Positions 37,474-48,373 of a stretch of DNA of 64,000 bases are shown here, in pieces (the first letter of the stretch is position 1; each line of letters opens with the position of its first letter). The notes under the pieces are model-generated. The model ran no database searches. It was given only the letters and a program-made list of their open reading frames with translations, and had not been told where the DNA came from. The DNA comes from an uncultured Hyphomicrobiales bacterium. Lineage in GTDB: Bacteria; Pseudomonadota; Alphaproteobacteria; Rhizobiales; Beijerinckiaceae. The stretch is taken from NCBI GenBank assembly GCA_903851305.1, contig CAINNX010000171.1, forward strand, positions 17,176 to 81,175, read 5' to 3'. The translations under genes were made by a program, and so were the position numbers.

Positions 37474-38778
37474 ATGTCTCTTACCCGGCGTTTCATGCTG
37501 CGCACTGCTGGCGCGGCTCTTGGTGGCGCACTTGCCTTTGCTTCCCCGGCCGCCTTCGCGCAAGGCGCGGGCACGATCAAGGTCGGCATTCTCCATTCGC
37601 TCTCGGGCACGATGGCCATCAGCGAGACCACGCTGAAAGATGTCATGCTCATGCTGATCGAAGAGCAGAACAAAAAAGGCGGCCTGCTTGGCAAAAAGCT
37701 TGAGCCCGTTGTTGTTGACCCGGCCTCCAACTGGCCGCTGTTTGCTGAAAAAGCCCGCGAGCTGATCTCGAAAGACAAAGTCTCAGCCACGTTTGGCTGC
37801 TGGACGTCCGTCTCGCGCAAGTCGGTTCTGCCTGTGTTTGAAGAGCTGAACTCGATCCTCTTCTACCCTGTCCAATATGAAGGCGAAGAATCCTCCAAGA
37901 ATATTTTCTACACGGGTGCGGCCCCCAACCAGCAGGCCATTCCCGCTGTTGATTATCTGATGGAGAATGAAAAGGTGCAGCGCTGGGTGCTGGCTGGCAC
38001 CGACTATGTCTATCCGCGCACGACCAACAAGATTCTTGAGGCCTATCTCAAGTCAAAGGGCGTGATGCCGGAAGACATTATGATCAACTATACGCCGTTT
38101 GGTCATTCCGATTGGCAGACGATTGTCGCTGACATCAAGAAGTTCGGCTCAGCTGGCAAGAAGACGGCCGTTGTCTCGACCATCAATGGTGATGCCAACG
38201 TGCCGTTCTACAAGGAACTCGGCAATGCGGGCGTGAAGGCAACTGATATTCCGGTTGTGGCTTTCTCGGTGGGAGAGGAAGAACTCGCGGGTATCGACAC
38301 CAAGCCGCTCATTGGCCATCTCGCGGCCTGGAACTATTTCCAGTCTGTCGACAATGCTGACAACAAGGCCTTTATCGCAAAATGGCGCGCCTTCACGAAA
38401 AACGAAAAGCGCGTGACCAATGACCCGATGGAAGCTCATGTCATCGGCTTCAATATGTGGGTGAAGGCCGTTGAAAAGGCCGGCACCACAGATACGGATG
38501 CCGTGCTGGATGCGATGATCGGCGTGGCCGTGCCCAACCTGACGGGCGGCTATTCGACCATGATGCCGAACCACCACATCACAAAGCCCGTGCTGATTGG
38601 CGAAGTGCAGGGTGACGGCCAGTTCAACACCGTGTGGCAGACATCTGGCCTCGTGGTTGGTGACGAATGGTCTGATTATCTCGAAGGCTCAAAAGATCTG
38701 ATCTCGGATTGGCGCAAGCCCCTCTCCTGCGGCAACTTCAACGTGAAGACCGGCAAGTGCGGCGGCGCCACCAAGTAA
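37474..38778 (+). CDS. urtA: Urea ABC transporter substrate-binding protein
   Basis: IKVGILHSLSGTMAISETTLKDVMLMLIEEQNKKGGLLGKKLEPVVVDPASNWPLFAEKARELI typical of UrtA. Confidence 0.95.
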   Translation: MSLTRRFMLRTAGAALGGALAFASPAAFAQGAGTIKVGILHSLSGTMAISETTLKDVMLMLIEEQNKKGGLLGKKLEPVVVDPASNWPLFAEKARELISKDKVSATFGCWTSVSRKSVLPVFEELNSILFYPVQYEGEESSKNIFYTGAAPNQQAIPAVDYLMENEKVQRWVLAGTDYVYPRTTNKILEAYLKSKGVMPEDIMINYTPFGHSDWQTIVADIKKFGSAGKKTAVVSTINGDANVPFYKELGNAGVKATDIPVVAFSVGEEELAGIDTKPLIGHLAAWNYFQSVDNADNKAFIAKWRAFTKNEKRVTNDPMEAHVIGFNMWVKAVEKAGTTDTDAVLDAMIGVAVPNLTGGYSTMMPNHHITKPVLIGEVQGDGQFNTVWQTSGLVVGDEWSDYLEGSKDLISDWRKPLSCGNFNVKTGKCGGATK

Positions 38779-38825
38779 GCTAACAAGACCTGCTGCACTT
38801 TCCCTCCTCAAGCGCAGCAAACAGA

Positions 38826-38854
38826 GGCCCGGGCGACAACACCTTGCCCGGGCC
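38826..38854 (+). other. Perfect 9-bp GC hairpin between urtA and urtB
   Basis: GGCCCGGGC-gacaacacctt-GCCCGGGCC, no U-tract. Confidence 0.55.
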
Positions 38855-38889
38855 CGTTAAACAAGCAAAACAAATGACAAGAGGCTGCC

Positions 38890-40566
38890 ATGACTCTCAG
38901 ATCGCGTCCGGCACGCGCATGCGCTATCCCGTTGACGGGACCAGCTGGCAAAAGCCTCATCGAAACTTTGTCTTTTGCCGCCGCAGCACTCTTCCTCCTC
39001 ATGCTCGCTCTTTTTGCCACGCCGCAGGCGCGCGCGCAGGGTGAATCCTCGGTCATCATTGGCCTGACCAGCGATAAATTCCCCGACACTGAGCGGGCTT
39101 TGAACGAGCTGCCCGCGTCTGACTTGCCCACGGCACCGCAGATTGTCGAAGCGCTGGCCGCCAATCGCCTCTATTTCAACGGCCCAGCCCGCAAACTCTA
39201 TTTCGCCGATGACGCAGGCAAGATGTTTGATGCCGCAACGGGTGAGCCCGCTGACGTAATGGCTTCCGCGCTGAAGAAAGTGCGCATCAACAATGCGGTG
39301 CGCCGCTCGCTTGATGCCGCGCGTGGCGCACTGACCCTGATGTCGCCGGATCCCGCCAAGCGCAAGGCCGCCGCCGACAGCGTGTTCAAATCACGTGATG
39401 CAACGGCTCTGCCCTTGCTTGAAGCAGCACTTGCCAAAGAAACGCTCTCCTCCACGCGCAAAATTCTCGAAGAAGCACGCGCCGCCATTATTGCTGGCGA
39501 CAGTGGTGCTAGCGAAGTCCAGCGCCTCGAAGCCATCGATATTCTCAAAAGCCGTGGCGATCAGGATGTCGTCAGCGTGCTCACCACTATTGCCTCCTGG
39601 AGTGAGGGCCGCGTGAAAGCGGCAGCTGAATCGGCCTCCTCTGTCATTCAGGCCAAACTGGCGCTTTGGCGCAATGTGCAGAACATCTGGTATGGCCTGT
39701 CACTCGGCTCCGTGCTGCTGCTAGCAGCCATTGGTCTGGCCATTACCTTTGGCGTGATGGGCATTATCAACATGGCGCATGGCGAAATGGTCATGCTGGG
39801 CGCTTACACCACGTTCGCCGTGCAGGAATGGGCGCGCACCAGCCATCCGGGCTTGTTGAATTACTCGCTCTTTATCGCGATCCCGCTGGCTTTTCTGGTG
39901 ACAGCCACAGTCGGCATTCTGATTGAGCGCGTGGTCATCCGCTTTCTTTATGGCCGCCCGTTAGAAACCCTGCTGGCGACCTTTGGCATTTCGCTGATCT
40001 TGCAGCAGGCGGTGCGCACGATCTTTGGTGCGAACAACCGCGAAGTCTCGGCACCGTCTTTTATGGCGGGTTCATTTGATTTCGGTTCGTTGCAAATTGG
40101 TTATGGCCGGATGTGGATCATTGTCTTTGCGCTGGCCGTTTTCTTCGCCCTGCAATTTGTGCTGCGCGCCACCTCCTTTGGCTTGCGCATGCGCGCGGTC
40201 ACCCAAAACCGCCGCATGGCGTCCTCCATGGGCATTGATACCAACCGCATTGATGCTTTGGCCTTTGGTCTGGGCTCAGGCATTGCCGGCATGGCGGGCG
40301 TGGCCTTGTCGCAGATCGACAATGTGTCGCCCAATCTCGGACAGAGCTACATCATCGATTCTTTCATGGTCGTGGTCTTTGGTGGCGTTGGCAATCTGTG
40401 GGGCACATTGCTCGGAGCTTTGACGCTGGGTGTCGCCAACAAATTTCTGGAGCCGATTGCAGGCGCAGTGCTTGGTAAAATTCTGCTCCTCGTCTTCATC
40501 ATCCTCTTCATCCAGAAGCGCCCGCGCGGACTTTTCGCGCTCAAAGGCCGCGCGGTGGAGGCATGA
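38890..40566 (+). CDS. urtB: Urea ABC transporter permease UrtB
   Basis: Long periplasmic N-domain plus LivH-type membrane domain (GLAITFGVMGIINMAHGEMVMLGAYTTF). Confidence 0.93.
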   Translation: MTLRSRPARACAIPLTGPAGKSLIETLSFAAAALFLLMLALFATPQARAQGESSVIIGLTSDKFPDTERALNELPASDLPTAPQIVEALAANRLYFNGPARKLYFADDAGKMFDAATGEPADVMASALKKVRINNAVRRSLDAARGALTLMSPDPAKRKAAADSVFKSRDATALPLLEAALAKETLSSTRKILEEARAAIIAGDSGASEVQRLEAIDILKSRGDQDVVSVLTTIASWSEGRVKAAAESASSVIQAKLALWRNVQNIWYGLSLGSVLLLAAIGLAITFGVMGIINMAHGEMVMLGAYTTFAVQEWARTSHPGLLNYSLFIAIPLAFLVTATVGILIERVVIRFLYGRPLETLLATFGISLILQQAVRTIFGANNREVSAPSFMAGSFDFGSLQIGYGRMWIIVFALAVFFALQFVLRATSFGLRMRAVTQNRRMASSMGIDTNRIDALAFGLGSGIAGMAGVALSQIDNVSPNLGQSYIIDSFMVVVFGGVGNLWGTLLGALTLGVANKFLEPIAGAVLGKILLLVFIILFIQKRPRGLFALKGRAVEA

Positions 40567-41711
40567 TGATGGAAACGCGCAAGCCTCTCCTGCTCTCGCT
40601 CATTGACACGCGTGGTGGAATTTTTCTCGGCGCTGTTGCAGCGGCCACCATTCTCGTGCCCGCTCTCGCACTGATGGTGCCCCCAAACTCTGCCTTTGCA
40701 TTGCCGCCCTATCTCGTCGCGCTGTTTGGCAAATATGTCTGCTATGCGCTGCTTGCCATCGCGCTGGATCTGGTCTGGGGTTATTGCGGTATTCTCTCGC
40801 TCGGCCATGGCGCTTTCTTCGCGCTGGGTGGCTATGCGATGGGCATGTATCTCATGCGCCAGATCGGCACGCGCGGCGTCTATGCGCATCCTGAGCTGCC
40901 AGATTTCATGGTCTTTCTGAACATGAAGGAACTACCCATCACCTGGTGGGGCTTTCAAAGCTTTCCCTATGCCATGCTGATGGTGCTGCTGATCCCGGGT
41001 CTGCTCGCCTTTGTCTTCGGCTTTCTTGCCTTTCGTTCGCGCGTGACCGGCGTTTATCTGTCCATCATCACGCAGGCCATGACCTATGCGCTGCTTCTCG
41101 CCTTCTTCCGCAATGACATGGGCTTTGGCGGCAATAACGGCCTGACCGATTTCAAAGACCTTCTGGGCTTCAATGTGCAGGCGAAAGAAACGCGCGTGGC
41201 GCTGTTTATGGCGAGCTCCATTGCGCTGGGCGTTGGCTATCTGATCGCCCGCGCTGTGACCCAATCAAAATTCGGCAAAGTGGTGATCGCCATTCGTGAT
41301 GCGGAATCGCGCACACGTTTTCTGGGCTATCGCGTCGAGACCTATAAACTGGCCGTCTTCGTATTGTCGGCCATGATGGCCGGTGTGGCAGGTGCGCTTT
41401 ATGTGCCGCAAGTCGGCATTATCAACCCGGGCGAATTTGCGCCTGCCAATTCGATTGAGGCTGTCATCTGGGTGGCTGTGGGCGGGCGCGGCACTTTGGT
41501 GGGTGCAGCGCTGGGCGCGATCATCGTCAATTGGGGCAAGACCTTCTTCACGGGCGCTTTGCCCGAATATTGGCTGTTTGCACTGGGTGCACTGTTTGTG
41601 ATCGTCACGCTCTTCCTGCCCAAAGGTGTGATTGGCGCGCTCGATCAATTCAAGGTGCGCCGACAGGCTGCTAAAAACAGCGGCGCTGCCACGCCGACAG
41701 CGGCGGAGTGA
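40563..41711 (+). CDS. urtC: Urea ABC transporter permease UrtC
   Basis: LDLVWGYCGILSLGHGAFFALGGYAMGMYLM; ATGA overlap with urtB. Confidence 0.94.
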   Translation: MMMETRKPLLLSLIDTRGGIFLGAVAAATILVPALALMVPPNSAFALPPYLVALFGKYVCYALLAIALDLVWGYCGILSLGHGAFFALGGYAMGMYLMRQIGTRGVYAHPELPDFMVFLNMKELPITWWGFQSFPYAMLMVLLIPGLLAFVFGFLAFRSRVTGVYLSIITQAMTYALLLAFFRNDMGFGGNNGLTDFKDLLGFNVQAKETRVALFMASSIALGVGYLIARAVTQSKFGKVVIAIRDAESRTRFLGYRVETYKLAVFVLSAMMAGVAGALYVPQVGIINPGEFAPANSIEAVIWVAVGGRGTLVGAALGAIIVNWGKTFFTGALPEYWLFALGALFVIVTLFLPKGVIGALDQFKVRRQAAKNSGAATPTAAE

Positions 41712-42466
41712 GACTCATGGATGTTGCCAAGAACTCACTTCTCTATCTCGATGGTGTCAGCGTTTCTTTTGATGGTTACAAAGCGCTGCGCGGTCTCTCG
41801 CTCACACTCGCACCGGGCGAAATGCGCGCCATTATCGGCCCAAATGGCGCAGGCAAAACGACGATGATGGATATCATCACCGGCAAGACGCGGCCCGATG
41901 AAGGCGACGTGTTGTTCGGCGGCTCGTATGATCTGACCAAAATGGATGAGGCAGAAATTGCGGAACTGGGCATTGGCCGCAAGTTTCAAAAGCCGACTGT
42001 CTTTGAAAGCCACACGGTCGATGACAATATCCTGCTCGCCTTGAAAGCGCCGCGCTCGGCGCTCGCCACCCTGTTTGGCAAGCCGTCTGCTGACACGCGC
42101 ACCCGCATCGATCAGATTTTGGAGGCCACCAAGCTGAAGGATCATCGCTTCCGCTTGGCAGCTGATCTGTCACACGGGCAAAAGCAATGGCTCGAAATCG
42201 GCATGCTGCTCGCACAAGACCCGAAACTGCTTCTGGTTGACGAGCCCGTCGCTGGCATGACCGATGCCGAAACCGCACAAACCGCTGAATTGCTGCGCGA
42301 GATTGCCATCGACCATTCGGTCGTCGTTGTCGAACATGACATGACTTTCGTGCGTGATCTGGGCGTTAAAGTCACCGTTTTGCACGAAGGCTCTGTGCTG
42401 GCCGAAGGGCCGCTTGATGTGGTCAGCGCAGATCCGCGCGTCATTGAAGTCTATTTGGGGCGCTAA
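41708..42466 (+). CDS. urtD: Urea ABC transporter ATP-binding protein UrtD
   Basis: GPNGAGKTTMMDIITGKTRPDEGDV, LSHGQKQWLEIGMLL; start 41708 (GTGA overlap) or ATG 41717. Confidence 0.94.
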   Translation: MRLMDVAKNSLLYLDGVSVSFDGYKALRGLSLTLAPGEMRAIIGPNGAGKTTMMDIITGKTRPDEGDVLFGGSYDLTKMDEAEIAELGIGRKFQKPTVFESHTVDDNILLALKAPRSALATLFGKPSADTRTRIDQILEATKLKDHRFRLAADLSHGQKQWLEIGMLLAQDPKLLLVDEPVAGMTDAETAQTAELLREIAIDHSVVVVEHDMTFVRDLGVKVTVLHEGSVLAEGPLDVVSADPRVIEVYLGR

Positions 42467-42469
42467 ACC

Positions 42470-43165
42470 ATGCTGGCCGTTGAATCCATCGACCTCTACT
42501 ACGGCGCGGCACAAGCGCTTCGCTCCGTCTCGCTCAATGCCAAGCCCGGGCGCGTGACCTGCGTGATGGGCCGCAATGGCGTGGGCAAGACCTCGCTCAT
42601 GCGCGCCATCTGCGGGCATCAGAACATTGCGGGCGGGCGCATTATGTGGGAGGGCGAGGATGTCTCAAAACTCGCACCCCATGCCCGCGCCAAGCGCGGG
42701 ATTGCCTTTGTGCCGCAGGGCCGCGAAATCTTTCCACTGCTCACCGTGCGTGAAAATCTGGAAACCGGCTTTGCCGCTGCCAAACGCGCCGACCGCTATG
42801 TGCAAGATGAGATTTATGACCTCTTCCCCGTGCTGAAAGACATGCTCTGGCGGCGCGGCGGCGATCTGTCGGGTGGCCAGCAACAGCAGCTTGCCATTGG
42901 CCGCGCGCTGGTGACGCGCCCGCGACTGCTGGTGCTGGATGAGCCGACGGAAGGCATCCAGCCCTCCATCATCAAGGATATTGGCCGCGCCATTGACTAT
43001 CTGCGCCAGAAGGGCGACATGGCCATCGTGCTGGTCGAGCAATATTTTGAATTTGCGCGCGACCTGGCGGATGATTTCTGCGTCATGGATCGCGGTGCTG
43101 TCGTGATCTCGGGTGACAAATCCTCTATGGTGGAGAAAGATGTCCGCAGCCGCCTCTCCGTCTGA
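42470..43165 (+). CDS. urtE: Urea ABC transporter ATP-binding subunit UrtE
   Basis: MGRNGVGKTSLMRAICG, LSGGQQQQLAIGRALVTRPRLLVLDEPTEGIQPSIIKDI. Confidence 0.95.
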   Translation: MLAVESIDLYYGAAQALRSVSLNAKPGRVTCVMGRNGVGKTSLMRAICGHQNIAGGRIMWEGEDVSKLAPHARAKRGIAFVPQGREIFPLLTVRENLETGFAAAKRADRYVQDEIYDLFPVLKDMLWRRGGDLSGGQQQQLAIGRALVTRPRLLVLDEPTEGIQPSIIKDIGRAIDYLRQKGDMAIVLVEQYFEFARDLADDFCVMDRGAVVISGDKSSMVEKDVRSRLSV

Positions 43166-43188
43166 GCGGTGAGTTTCTTCTTTTCCAA

Positions 43189-44025
43189 GTGGTCCCCGTG
43201 AACGCGCCTTTTGTGACCCCTCATGTGCCGCAGACCGCGCGAGCGCGCGGCGCTATCCGTGCGCGTTTTTGCGCGCTCGATGGGCGCAGCGCTTTGGCCG
43301 ACCTCTATGAAGCGGGAGGATTGCGCCTGCGTTTCCCGCGCAACGCACAAACCTGCGAGGCTGTGCTCGTCAATACGGGCGGCGGCATTATCGGCGGCGA
43401 CCGGGCGGAGCTCGCCTTCGAGGTGGATGCGCATGCTGATGCGATGATCACCACACAATCAGCCGAAAAAATCTATCGCGCGCAAAATGTGGCGGCCGAA
43501 GTCGAGCTATCGCTGACAGCGGGCGCCGGCGCGCGACTGGAATGGCTGCCGCAAGAAACCATTCTCTTTGAAGGCGCAAAGCTGAAGCGCACCTTCTCTC
43601 TCGACATGGCAGAGGATGCGCGCGTGACGCTTCTCGAAGCCACGACTTTCGGGCGGCTTGCCATGGGTGAGGACGCCATCAACGGAATGCTGGCCGACAC
43701 CTGGCGTCTGCGCCGTGGTGGCCAACTCATCTATGCTGACAATCTGCGCCTCGATGGCGCATTGGGCGCAACGCTGGACCGCAAGACGTGCGGCGATGGC
43801 GCGCGCGGCACAGCGCTGTTTCTCCATATTGCACCCGACGCCGAGAGCCTGATCGATCTTGCGCGCGATCTTCTGGCCGACGCGCCATGCGCTTGGGGTG
43901 CCAGTGCGTGGAACGGGCTGCTCGCCATTCGTCTTTTATCTACGCAGCCCGAAAATATCCGGGCTGCACTTGTGCCTCTTCTTGAAACTTTGCGCGGTCG
44001 CCCTGGCCCGCGCGTCTGGCAATAG
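43189..44025 (+). CDS. ureD: Urease accessory protein UreD
   Basis: [53 protein letters not shown]; position directly before urease subunits. Confidence 0.93.
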   Translation: MVPVNAPFVTPHVPQTARARGAIRARFCALDGRSALADLYEAGGLRLRFPRNAQTCEAVLVNTGGGIIGGDRAELAFEVDAHADAMITTQSAEKIYRAQNVAAEVELSLTAGAGARLEWLPQETILFEGAKLKRTFSLDMAEDARVTLLEATTFGRLAMGEDAINGMLADTWRLRRGGQLIYADNLRLDGALGATLDRKTCGDGARGTALFLHIAPDAESLIDLARDLLADAPCAWGASAWNGLLAIRLLSTQPENIRAALVPLLETLRGRPGPRVWQ

Positions 44026-44039
44026 GGAGTTTTGTTCCC

Positions 44040-44660
44040 ATGAATCTGACACCACGTGAAAAAGACAAATTGCTGATTGCGCTGGCCGCCATGGTGGCAC
44101 GCAACCGCTTGGCGCGTGGCGTGAAGCTCAATCATCCCGAAGCGATCGCGCTCATTACTGACTTTGTCGTCGAAGGCGCGCGCGATGGGCGCAGCGTGGC
44201 TGAGCTGATGGAAGCGGGCGCGCATGTCGTCACCGCCAACATGGTGATGGAAGGCATTGCCGAGATGATCCACGATGTGCAGGTGGAAGCAACCTTCCCC
44301 GATGGCACCAAACTCGTGACCGTGCATGAGCCGATCCGCGGCTCGGCCTCAAAAGATATTCCCGGCGCCGTCTTTGCGGGCGCAGGTGACGTCTTGATGA
44401 ATGAAGGCCGCGAGACGGTGACACTGAAAGTGTCGAACACCGGCGACCGCCCCATACAGGTCGGCTCGCATTACCATTTCTTCGAGACCAATCCGGGCTT
44501 GTCTTTCGACCGCACCAAGGCGCGCGGCATGCGGCTTGATATTCCAGCAGGCACAGCCGTGCGTTTCGAGCCCGGGCAAACGCGTGATGTTCAACTCGTC
44601 GCGCTGTCAGGAAACCGCGAAGTCTACGGATTGCGCGGCGAAATCATGGGCAAACTCTAA
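44040..44660 (+). CDS. ureAB: Fused urease subunit gamma/beta
   Basis: UreA part [50 protein letters not shown] joined in frame to UreB part [50 protein letters not shown]. Confidence 0.95.
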   Translation: MNLTPREKDKLLIALAAMVARNRLARGVKLNHPEAIALITDFVVEGARDGRSVAELMEAGAHVVTANMVMEGIAEMIHDVQVEATFPDGTKLVTVHEPIRGSASKDIPGAVFAGAGDVLMNEGRETVTLKVSNTGDRPIQVGSHYHFFETNPGLSFDRTKARGMRLDIPAGTAVRFEPGQTRDVQLVALSGNREVYGLRGEIMGKL

Positions 44661-44675
44661 GAGGGAGATGAAGAG

Positions 44676-46388
44676 ATGACAACGAAACTCTCCCGCGCTG
44701 CTTATGCAGACATGTTCGGCCCCACAACCGGCGACAAGGTGCGTCTGGCCGACACAACGCTTGTGATCGAGATCGAGAAAGATTTCACCATCTATGGTGA
44801 AGAAGTGAAATTTGGCGGCGGCAAAGTGATCCGTGATGGCATGGGGCAATCGCAAGTGTCGCGTGCAGATGGCGCGGTCGACACCGTCATCACCAATGCT
44901 GTCGTGATCGACCATTGGGGCATTGTGAAATGCGATGTCGGCCTGCGCGACGGGCGCATCTTTAAACTTGGCAAGGCGGGCAATCCGGAAATCCAGCCGG
45001 GCGTTGATATTATCATTGGTCCGGGAACAGAAGTGATTGCGGGTGAGGGCAAGATTCTCACTGCTGGCGGGTTTGACACGCATATTCATTTCATCTGTCC
45101 GCAGCAGATTGAAGAAGCGCTGATGTCGGGCGTCACCTCCATGCTTGGCGGCGGCACGGGGCCGGCCACAGGAACCTTTGCGACAACCTGCACGCCCGGT
45201 CCCTGGCATATTGCGCGCATGATTGAAGCCTCAGATTCTTTCCCGATGAATCTGGGCTTTGCTGCCAAGGGCAATGCAGCCACGCCACGCGGCCTCATCG
45301 AGCAGATTGAGGCCGGCGCTTGCGCCATGAAGCTGCACGAGGATTGGGGCACCACGCCTGCTGCGATCGACAATTGCCTGTCGGTGGCTGACGACCATGA
45401 CGTGCAGGTGATGATCCACACCGACACGCTGAATGAATCAGGCTTTGTTGAAGACACGATCAAGGCTTTCAAAGGCCGCACCATTCATGCCTTCCATACA
45501 GAGGGTGCGGGCGGTGGCCATGCGCCGGATATTATGCGTGTGGCGGAACTTGAAAACGTGCTGCCGTCATCGACCAATCCGACGCGGCCTTTCACCAAGA
45601 ATACGCTGGATGAACATCTCGACATGCTGATGGTGTGCCACCATCTCGATTCGTCGATTCCAGAGGATCTCGCTTTTGCTGAGAGCCGCATCCGCAAAGA
45701 GACCATCGCAGCCGAAGACATTCTGCATGATCTGGGCGCGCTCTCGATGATGAGCTCGGATTCGCAGGCCATGGGCCGCGTGGGCGAAGTCATCATCCGC
45801 ACCTGGCAGACCGCCGACAAGATGAAGCGCCAGCGCGGGCCGCTGCCTGAAGACAGAGGCGACAATGATAATGCGCGCGTGAAGCGCTATATTGCGAAAT
45901 ACACGATCAACCCTGCCATTGCGCATGGCGTGTCTCGCCATATTGGCTCGGTGGCAGCGGGAAAACTGGCTGATCTTGTTTTGTGGACGCCGGCATTCTT
46001 TGGTGTGAAGCCTGATCTGATCATCAAGGGCGGCATGATTGCCGCCGCTCCGATGGGTGATCCCAATGCCTCGATCCCGACACCGCAGCCCGTCCATTAT
46101 CGCCCCATGTTTGGCTCTTACGGCGCCGCTGTTTCACGCACATCCATGACCTTTGTCTCGCAATTGTCGCTCGACAAGGGTGTTGCGACGAACCTGCGCG
46201 TCAGCAAGCAGATGGTTGCCGTGCAGGACACGCGCAAGCAGATTTCCAAAAAGAGCATGATCCATAATGGCGCGACACCGAAGCTGCGGATTGATCCGGA
46301 GACTTATGCGGTAACGGCTGATGGCATTTTGCTGACCTGCGAGCCGGCCTCGGTTTTGCCAATGGCGCAACGCTATTTCATGTTCTAG
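44676..46388 (+). CDS. ureC: Urease subunit alpha
   Basis: [48 protein letters not shown]. Confidence 0.99.
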   Translation: MTTKLSRAAYADMFGPTTGDKVRLADTTLVIEIEKDFTIYGEEVKFGGGKVIRDGMGQSQVSRADGAVDTVITNAVVIDHWGIVKCDVGLRDGRIFKLGKAGNPEIQPGVDIIIGPGTEVIAGEGKILTAGGFDTHIHFICPQQIEEALMSGVTSMLGGGTGPATGTFATTCTPGPWHIARMIEASDSFPMNLGFAAKGNAATPRGLIEQIEAGACAMKLHEDWGTTPAAIDNCLSVADDHDVQVMIHTDTLNESGFVEDTIKAFKGRTIHAFHTEGAGGGHAPDIMRVAELENVLPSSTNPTRPFTKNTLDEHLDMLMVCHHLDSSIPEDLAFAESRIRKETIAAEDILHDLGALSMMSSDSQAMGRVGEVIIRTWQTADKMKRQRGPLPEDRGDNDNARVKRYIAKYTINPAIAHGVSRHIGSVAAGKLADLVLWTPAFFGVKPDLIIKGGMIAAAPMGDPNASIPTPQPVHYRPMFGSYGAAVSRTSMTFVSQLSLDKGVATNLRVSKQMVAVQDTRKQISKKSMIHNGATPKLRIDPETYAVTADGILLTCEPASVLPMAQRYFMF

Positions 46389-46397
46389 GGGACACCC

Positions 46398-46934
46398 ATG
46401 ATCCGTGCTGGAAAAATCTTGGCTCAGGCTGCAGGCAAAAATGTCTGCGCTGATACAGTTCTGCTGGATTCCACAGAGCGCCATCGCCGCCGCGCCACGA
46501 TGACCTGCGTGCGTGGCTTGGAATTCCTGCTTGATCTGCCAGAAGCCACCATGCTGCGCTCGGGCGACGCCATCATGCTCGATGACGGGCGTCTCATCGA
46601 AGTGCTGGGCAAAGCGGAGCCGCTCGCAGAAATCCGCTGTGGCAGCCCGCGCGAGCTCGCCAATGTTTGCTGGCATCTGGGCAACCGCCATCTCCCCGTT
46701 CAGATCTTCGACAATCGCGTGCGCATCCGCCGTGACCATGTGATCGAAGACATGGTGCGCGGACTGGGGGCCAAAGTGGCGCTGATTGAAGCCGCCTTTG
46801 ATCCGGAAGGTGGTGCTTACGCGCAGCCTGAGCACGGGCATGAGCATCACGATCATGATCACAAGCATGGCGATGATTGCGGATGCGACCATGACCATCA
46901 GCATGACCACAAACATGACCACAAACATGGCTGA
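46398..46934 (+). CDS. ureE: Urease accessory protein UreE with His-rich C-terminus
   Basis: [16 protein letters not shown]-like N-domain, [13 protein letters not shown], tail [33 protein letters not shown]. Confidence 0.95.
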   Translation: MIRAGKILAQAAGKNVCADTVLLDSTERHRRRATMTCVRGLEFLLDLPEATMLRSGDAIMLDDGRLIEVLGKAEPLAEIRCGSPRELANVCWHLGNRHLPVQIFDNRVRIRRDHVIEDMVRGLGAKVALIEAAFDPEGGAYAQPEHGHEHHDHDHKHGDDCGCDHDHQHDHKHDHKHG

Positions 46935-47589
46935 TGGCGCGCATCTACCGCTGGCCATCTGGCTGTCGCCGTCCTTTCCGGTCGGCGCCTTTGCTTATAG
47001 CCACGGCCTCGAATGGGCGGTCGAATGTGGTGATGTGCATGATGCAGCAAGCTTGAGCGCATGGATCAATGATCTTTTGCTGCTTGGCTCTGGGCGCAAT
47101 GATTCTGTGCTGATGGCAGCCAGCCATCGCGCAGCCCATGATGCAAAGACATTGACTGACATCAACGAGCTGGCACTGGCACTGGCACCGTCCCGCGAGC
47201 GGCATCTGGAAACAGCACAGCAAGGCACGGCTTTTGTCGCAGCTATGCGCACCAGCTGGCCTTGCGCAGCGCTGGATGCACTCGATGGCGCGACGGCCTA
47301 TCCGGTGGCGCTGGGTGCGGCGGCAGGTGCGCATGGTCTATCACTCGCCGCTTCGCTTGAACATTTTCTACTCGCTTTCACGGCCAATCTCGTCTCTGCC
47401 GCGGTGCGCCTTGGGCCGATTGGCCAGACGGATGGGCAACGCGTGACAGCAGCAAGCCTGCCTGCCATTGGCGAGACCGCACGCTTTGCGCTTTCCTCCA
47501 CACTGGATGATCTGGGTTCAGCCACCCTCCGCGCTGATCTTTTTTCCATGCAACATGAAACCCAATATTCGAGGCTCTTTCGCTCATGA
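46927..47589 (+). CDS. ureF: Urease accessory protein UreF
   Basis: [31 protein letters not shown]; start overlaps the ureE 3' end by 8 nt. Confidence 0.95.
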   Translation: MADGAHLPLAIWLSPSFPVGAFAYSHGLEWAVECGDVHDAASLSAWINDLLLLGSGRNDSVLMAASHRAAHDAKTLTDINELALALAPSRERHLETAQQGTAFVAAMRTSWPCAALDALDGATAYPVALGAAAGAHGLSLAASLEHFLLAFTANLVSAAVRLGPIGQTDGQRVTAASLPAIGETARFALSSTLDDLGSATLRADLFSMQHETQYSRLFRS

Positions 47590-48227
47590 CCTCTTCGCTC
47601 AATGGCCCTCTTCGCGTTGGTATTGGTGGCCCGGTCGGCTCTGGCAAAACCGCGCTCATGGAAAATCTCTGCAAGGCGCTGCGCGACACTTACGACATCG
47701 CCGCCATTACCAATGATATTTACACAAAAGAAGATGCACGCTTGTTGACGGTGGCGGGCGCGCTGACACCTGATCGCATCATGGGTGTAGAAACAGGTGG
47801 CTGCCCGCATACGGCCATTCGTGAAGATGCCTCTGCCAATCTGGCGGCTGTGTCTGACATGAGCAAAAGGTTTCCGGGCCTTGAAATCATTCTGATTGAA
47901 TCAGGTGGTGATAATCTTGCGGCCACTTTTTCGCCGGAACTCGCGGACCTGACGATCTACGTGATCGACGTATCGGGTGGCGAAAAGATTCCGCGCAAAG
48001 GTGGGCCCGGCATTACGCGCTCGGATCTGCTGGTCATCAACAAGATTGACCTCGCACCTTATGTCGGTGCTTCGCTTGATGTGATGGATGCTGATACCAA
48101 GCGCATGCGCGGCGAGCGGCCTTACGTCTTCTCCAACATGAAGACCAAGCAAGGCCTGCAACCGATTATGAATTTCATTGCCAAGCGTGGCGGTCTGCCC
48201 ATCCGCTCACCAATCACTGCAGACTAA
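47586..48227 (+). CDS. ureG: Urease accessory protein UreG (GTPase)
   Basis: [61 protein letters not shown]. Confidence 0.98.
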   Translation: MTSSLNGPLRVGIGGPVGSGKTALMENLCKALRDTYDIAAITNDIYTKEDARLLTVAGALTPDRIMGVETGGCPHTAIREDASANLAAVSDMSKRFPGLEIILIESGGDNLAATFSPELADLTIYVIDVSGGEKIPRKGGPGITRSDLLVINKIDLAPYVGASLDVMDADTKRMRGERPYVFSNMKTKQGLQPIMNFIAKRGGLPIRSPITAD

Positions 48228-48234
48228 AACGCCC

Positions 48235-48318
48235 TCATTGCGAGGAGCGCAGCGACGTGGCAATCCAGCTTCTCGCGCGGGGCTTTCTGGATTGCTTCGC
48301 TTCGCTCGCGATGACAGG
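48235..48318. repeat. REP-like repeat, copy e: two inverted units
   Basis: ctcattgcgaggagcgcagcgacgtggcaatccag ... ctggattgcttcgcttcgctcgcgatgacagg between ureG and tal. Confidence 0.72.
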
Positions 48319-48373
48319 GGGAAGTTGCGAGTCTTTGGCCGACAGGGCATGATGCGCCCCTCAGGAGAATCTC

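Noticed and set aside
46810-46934. His-rich repeat in ureE as a novel metal-binding feature
   Set aside because: His-rich C-terminal tails are well known in UreE proteins; included in the ureE feature only.
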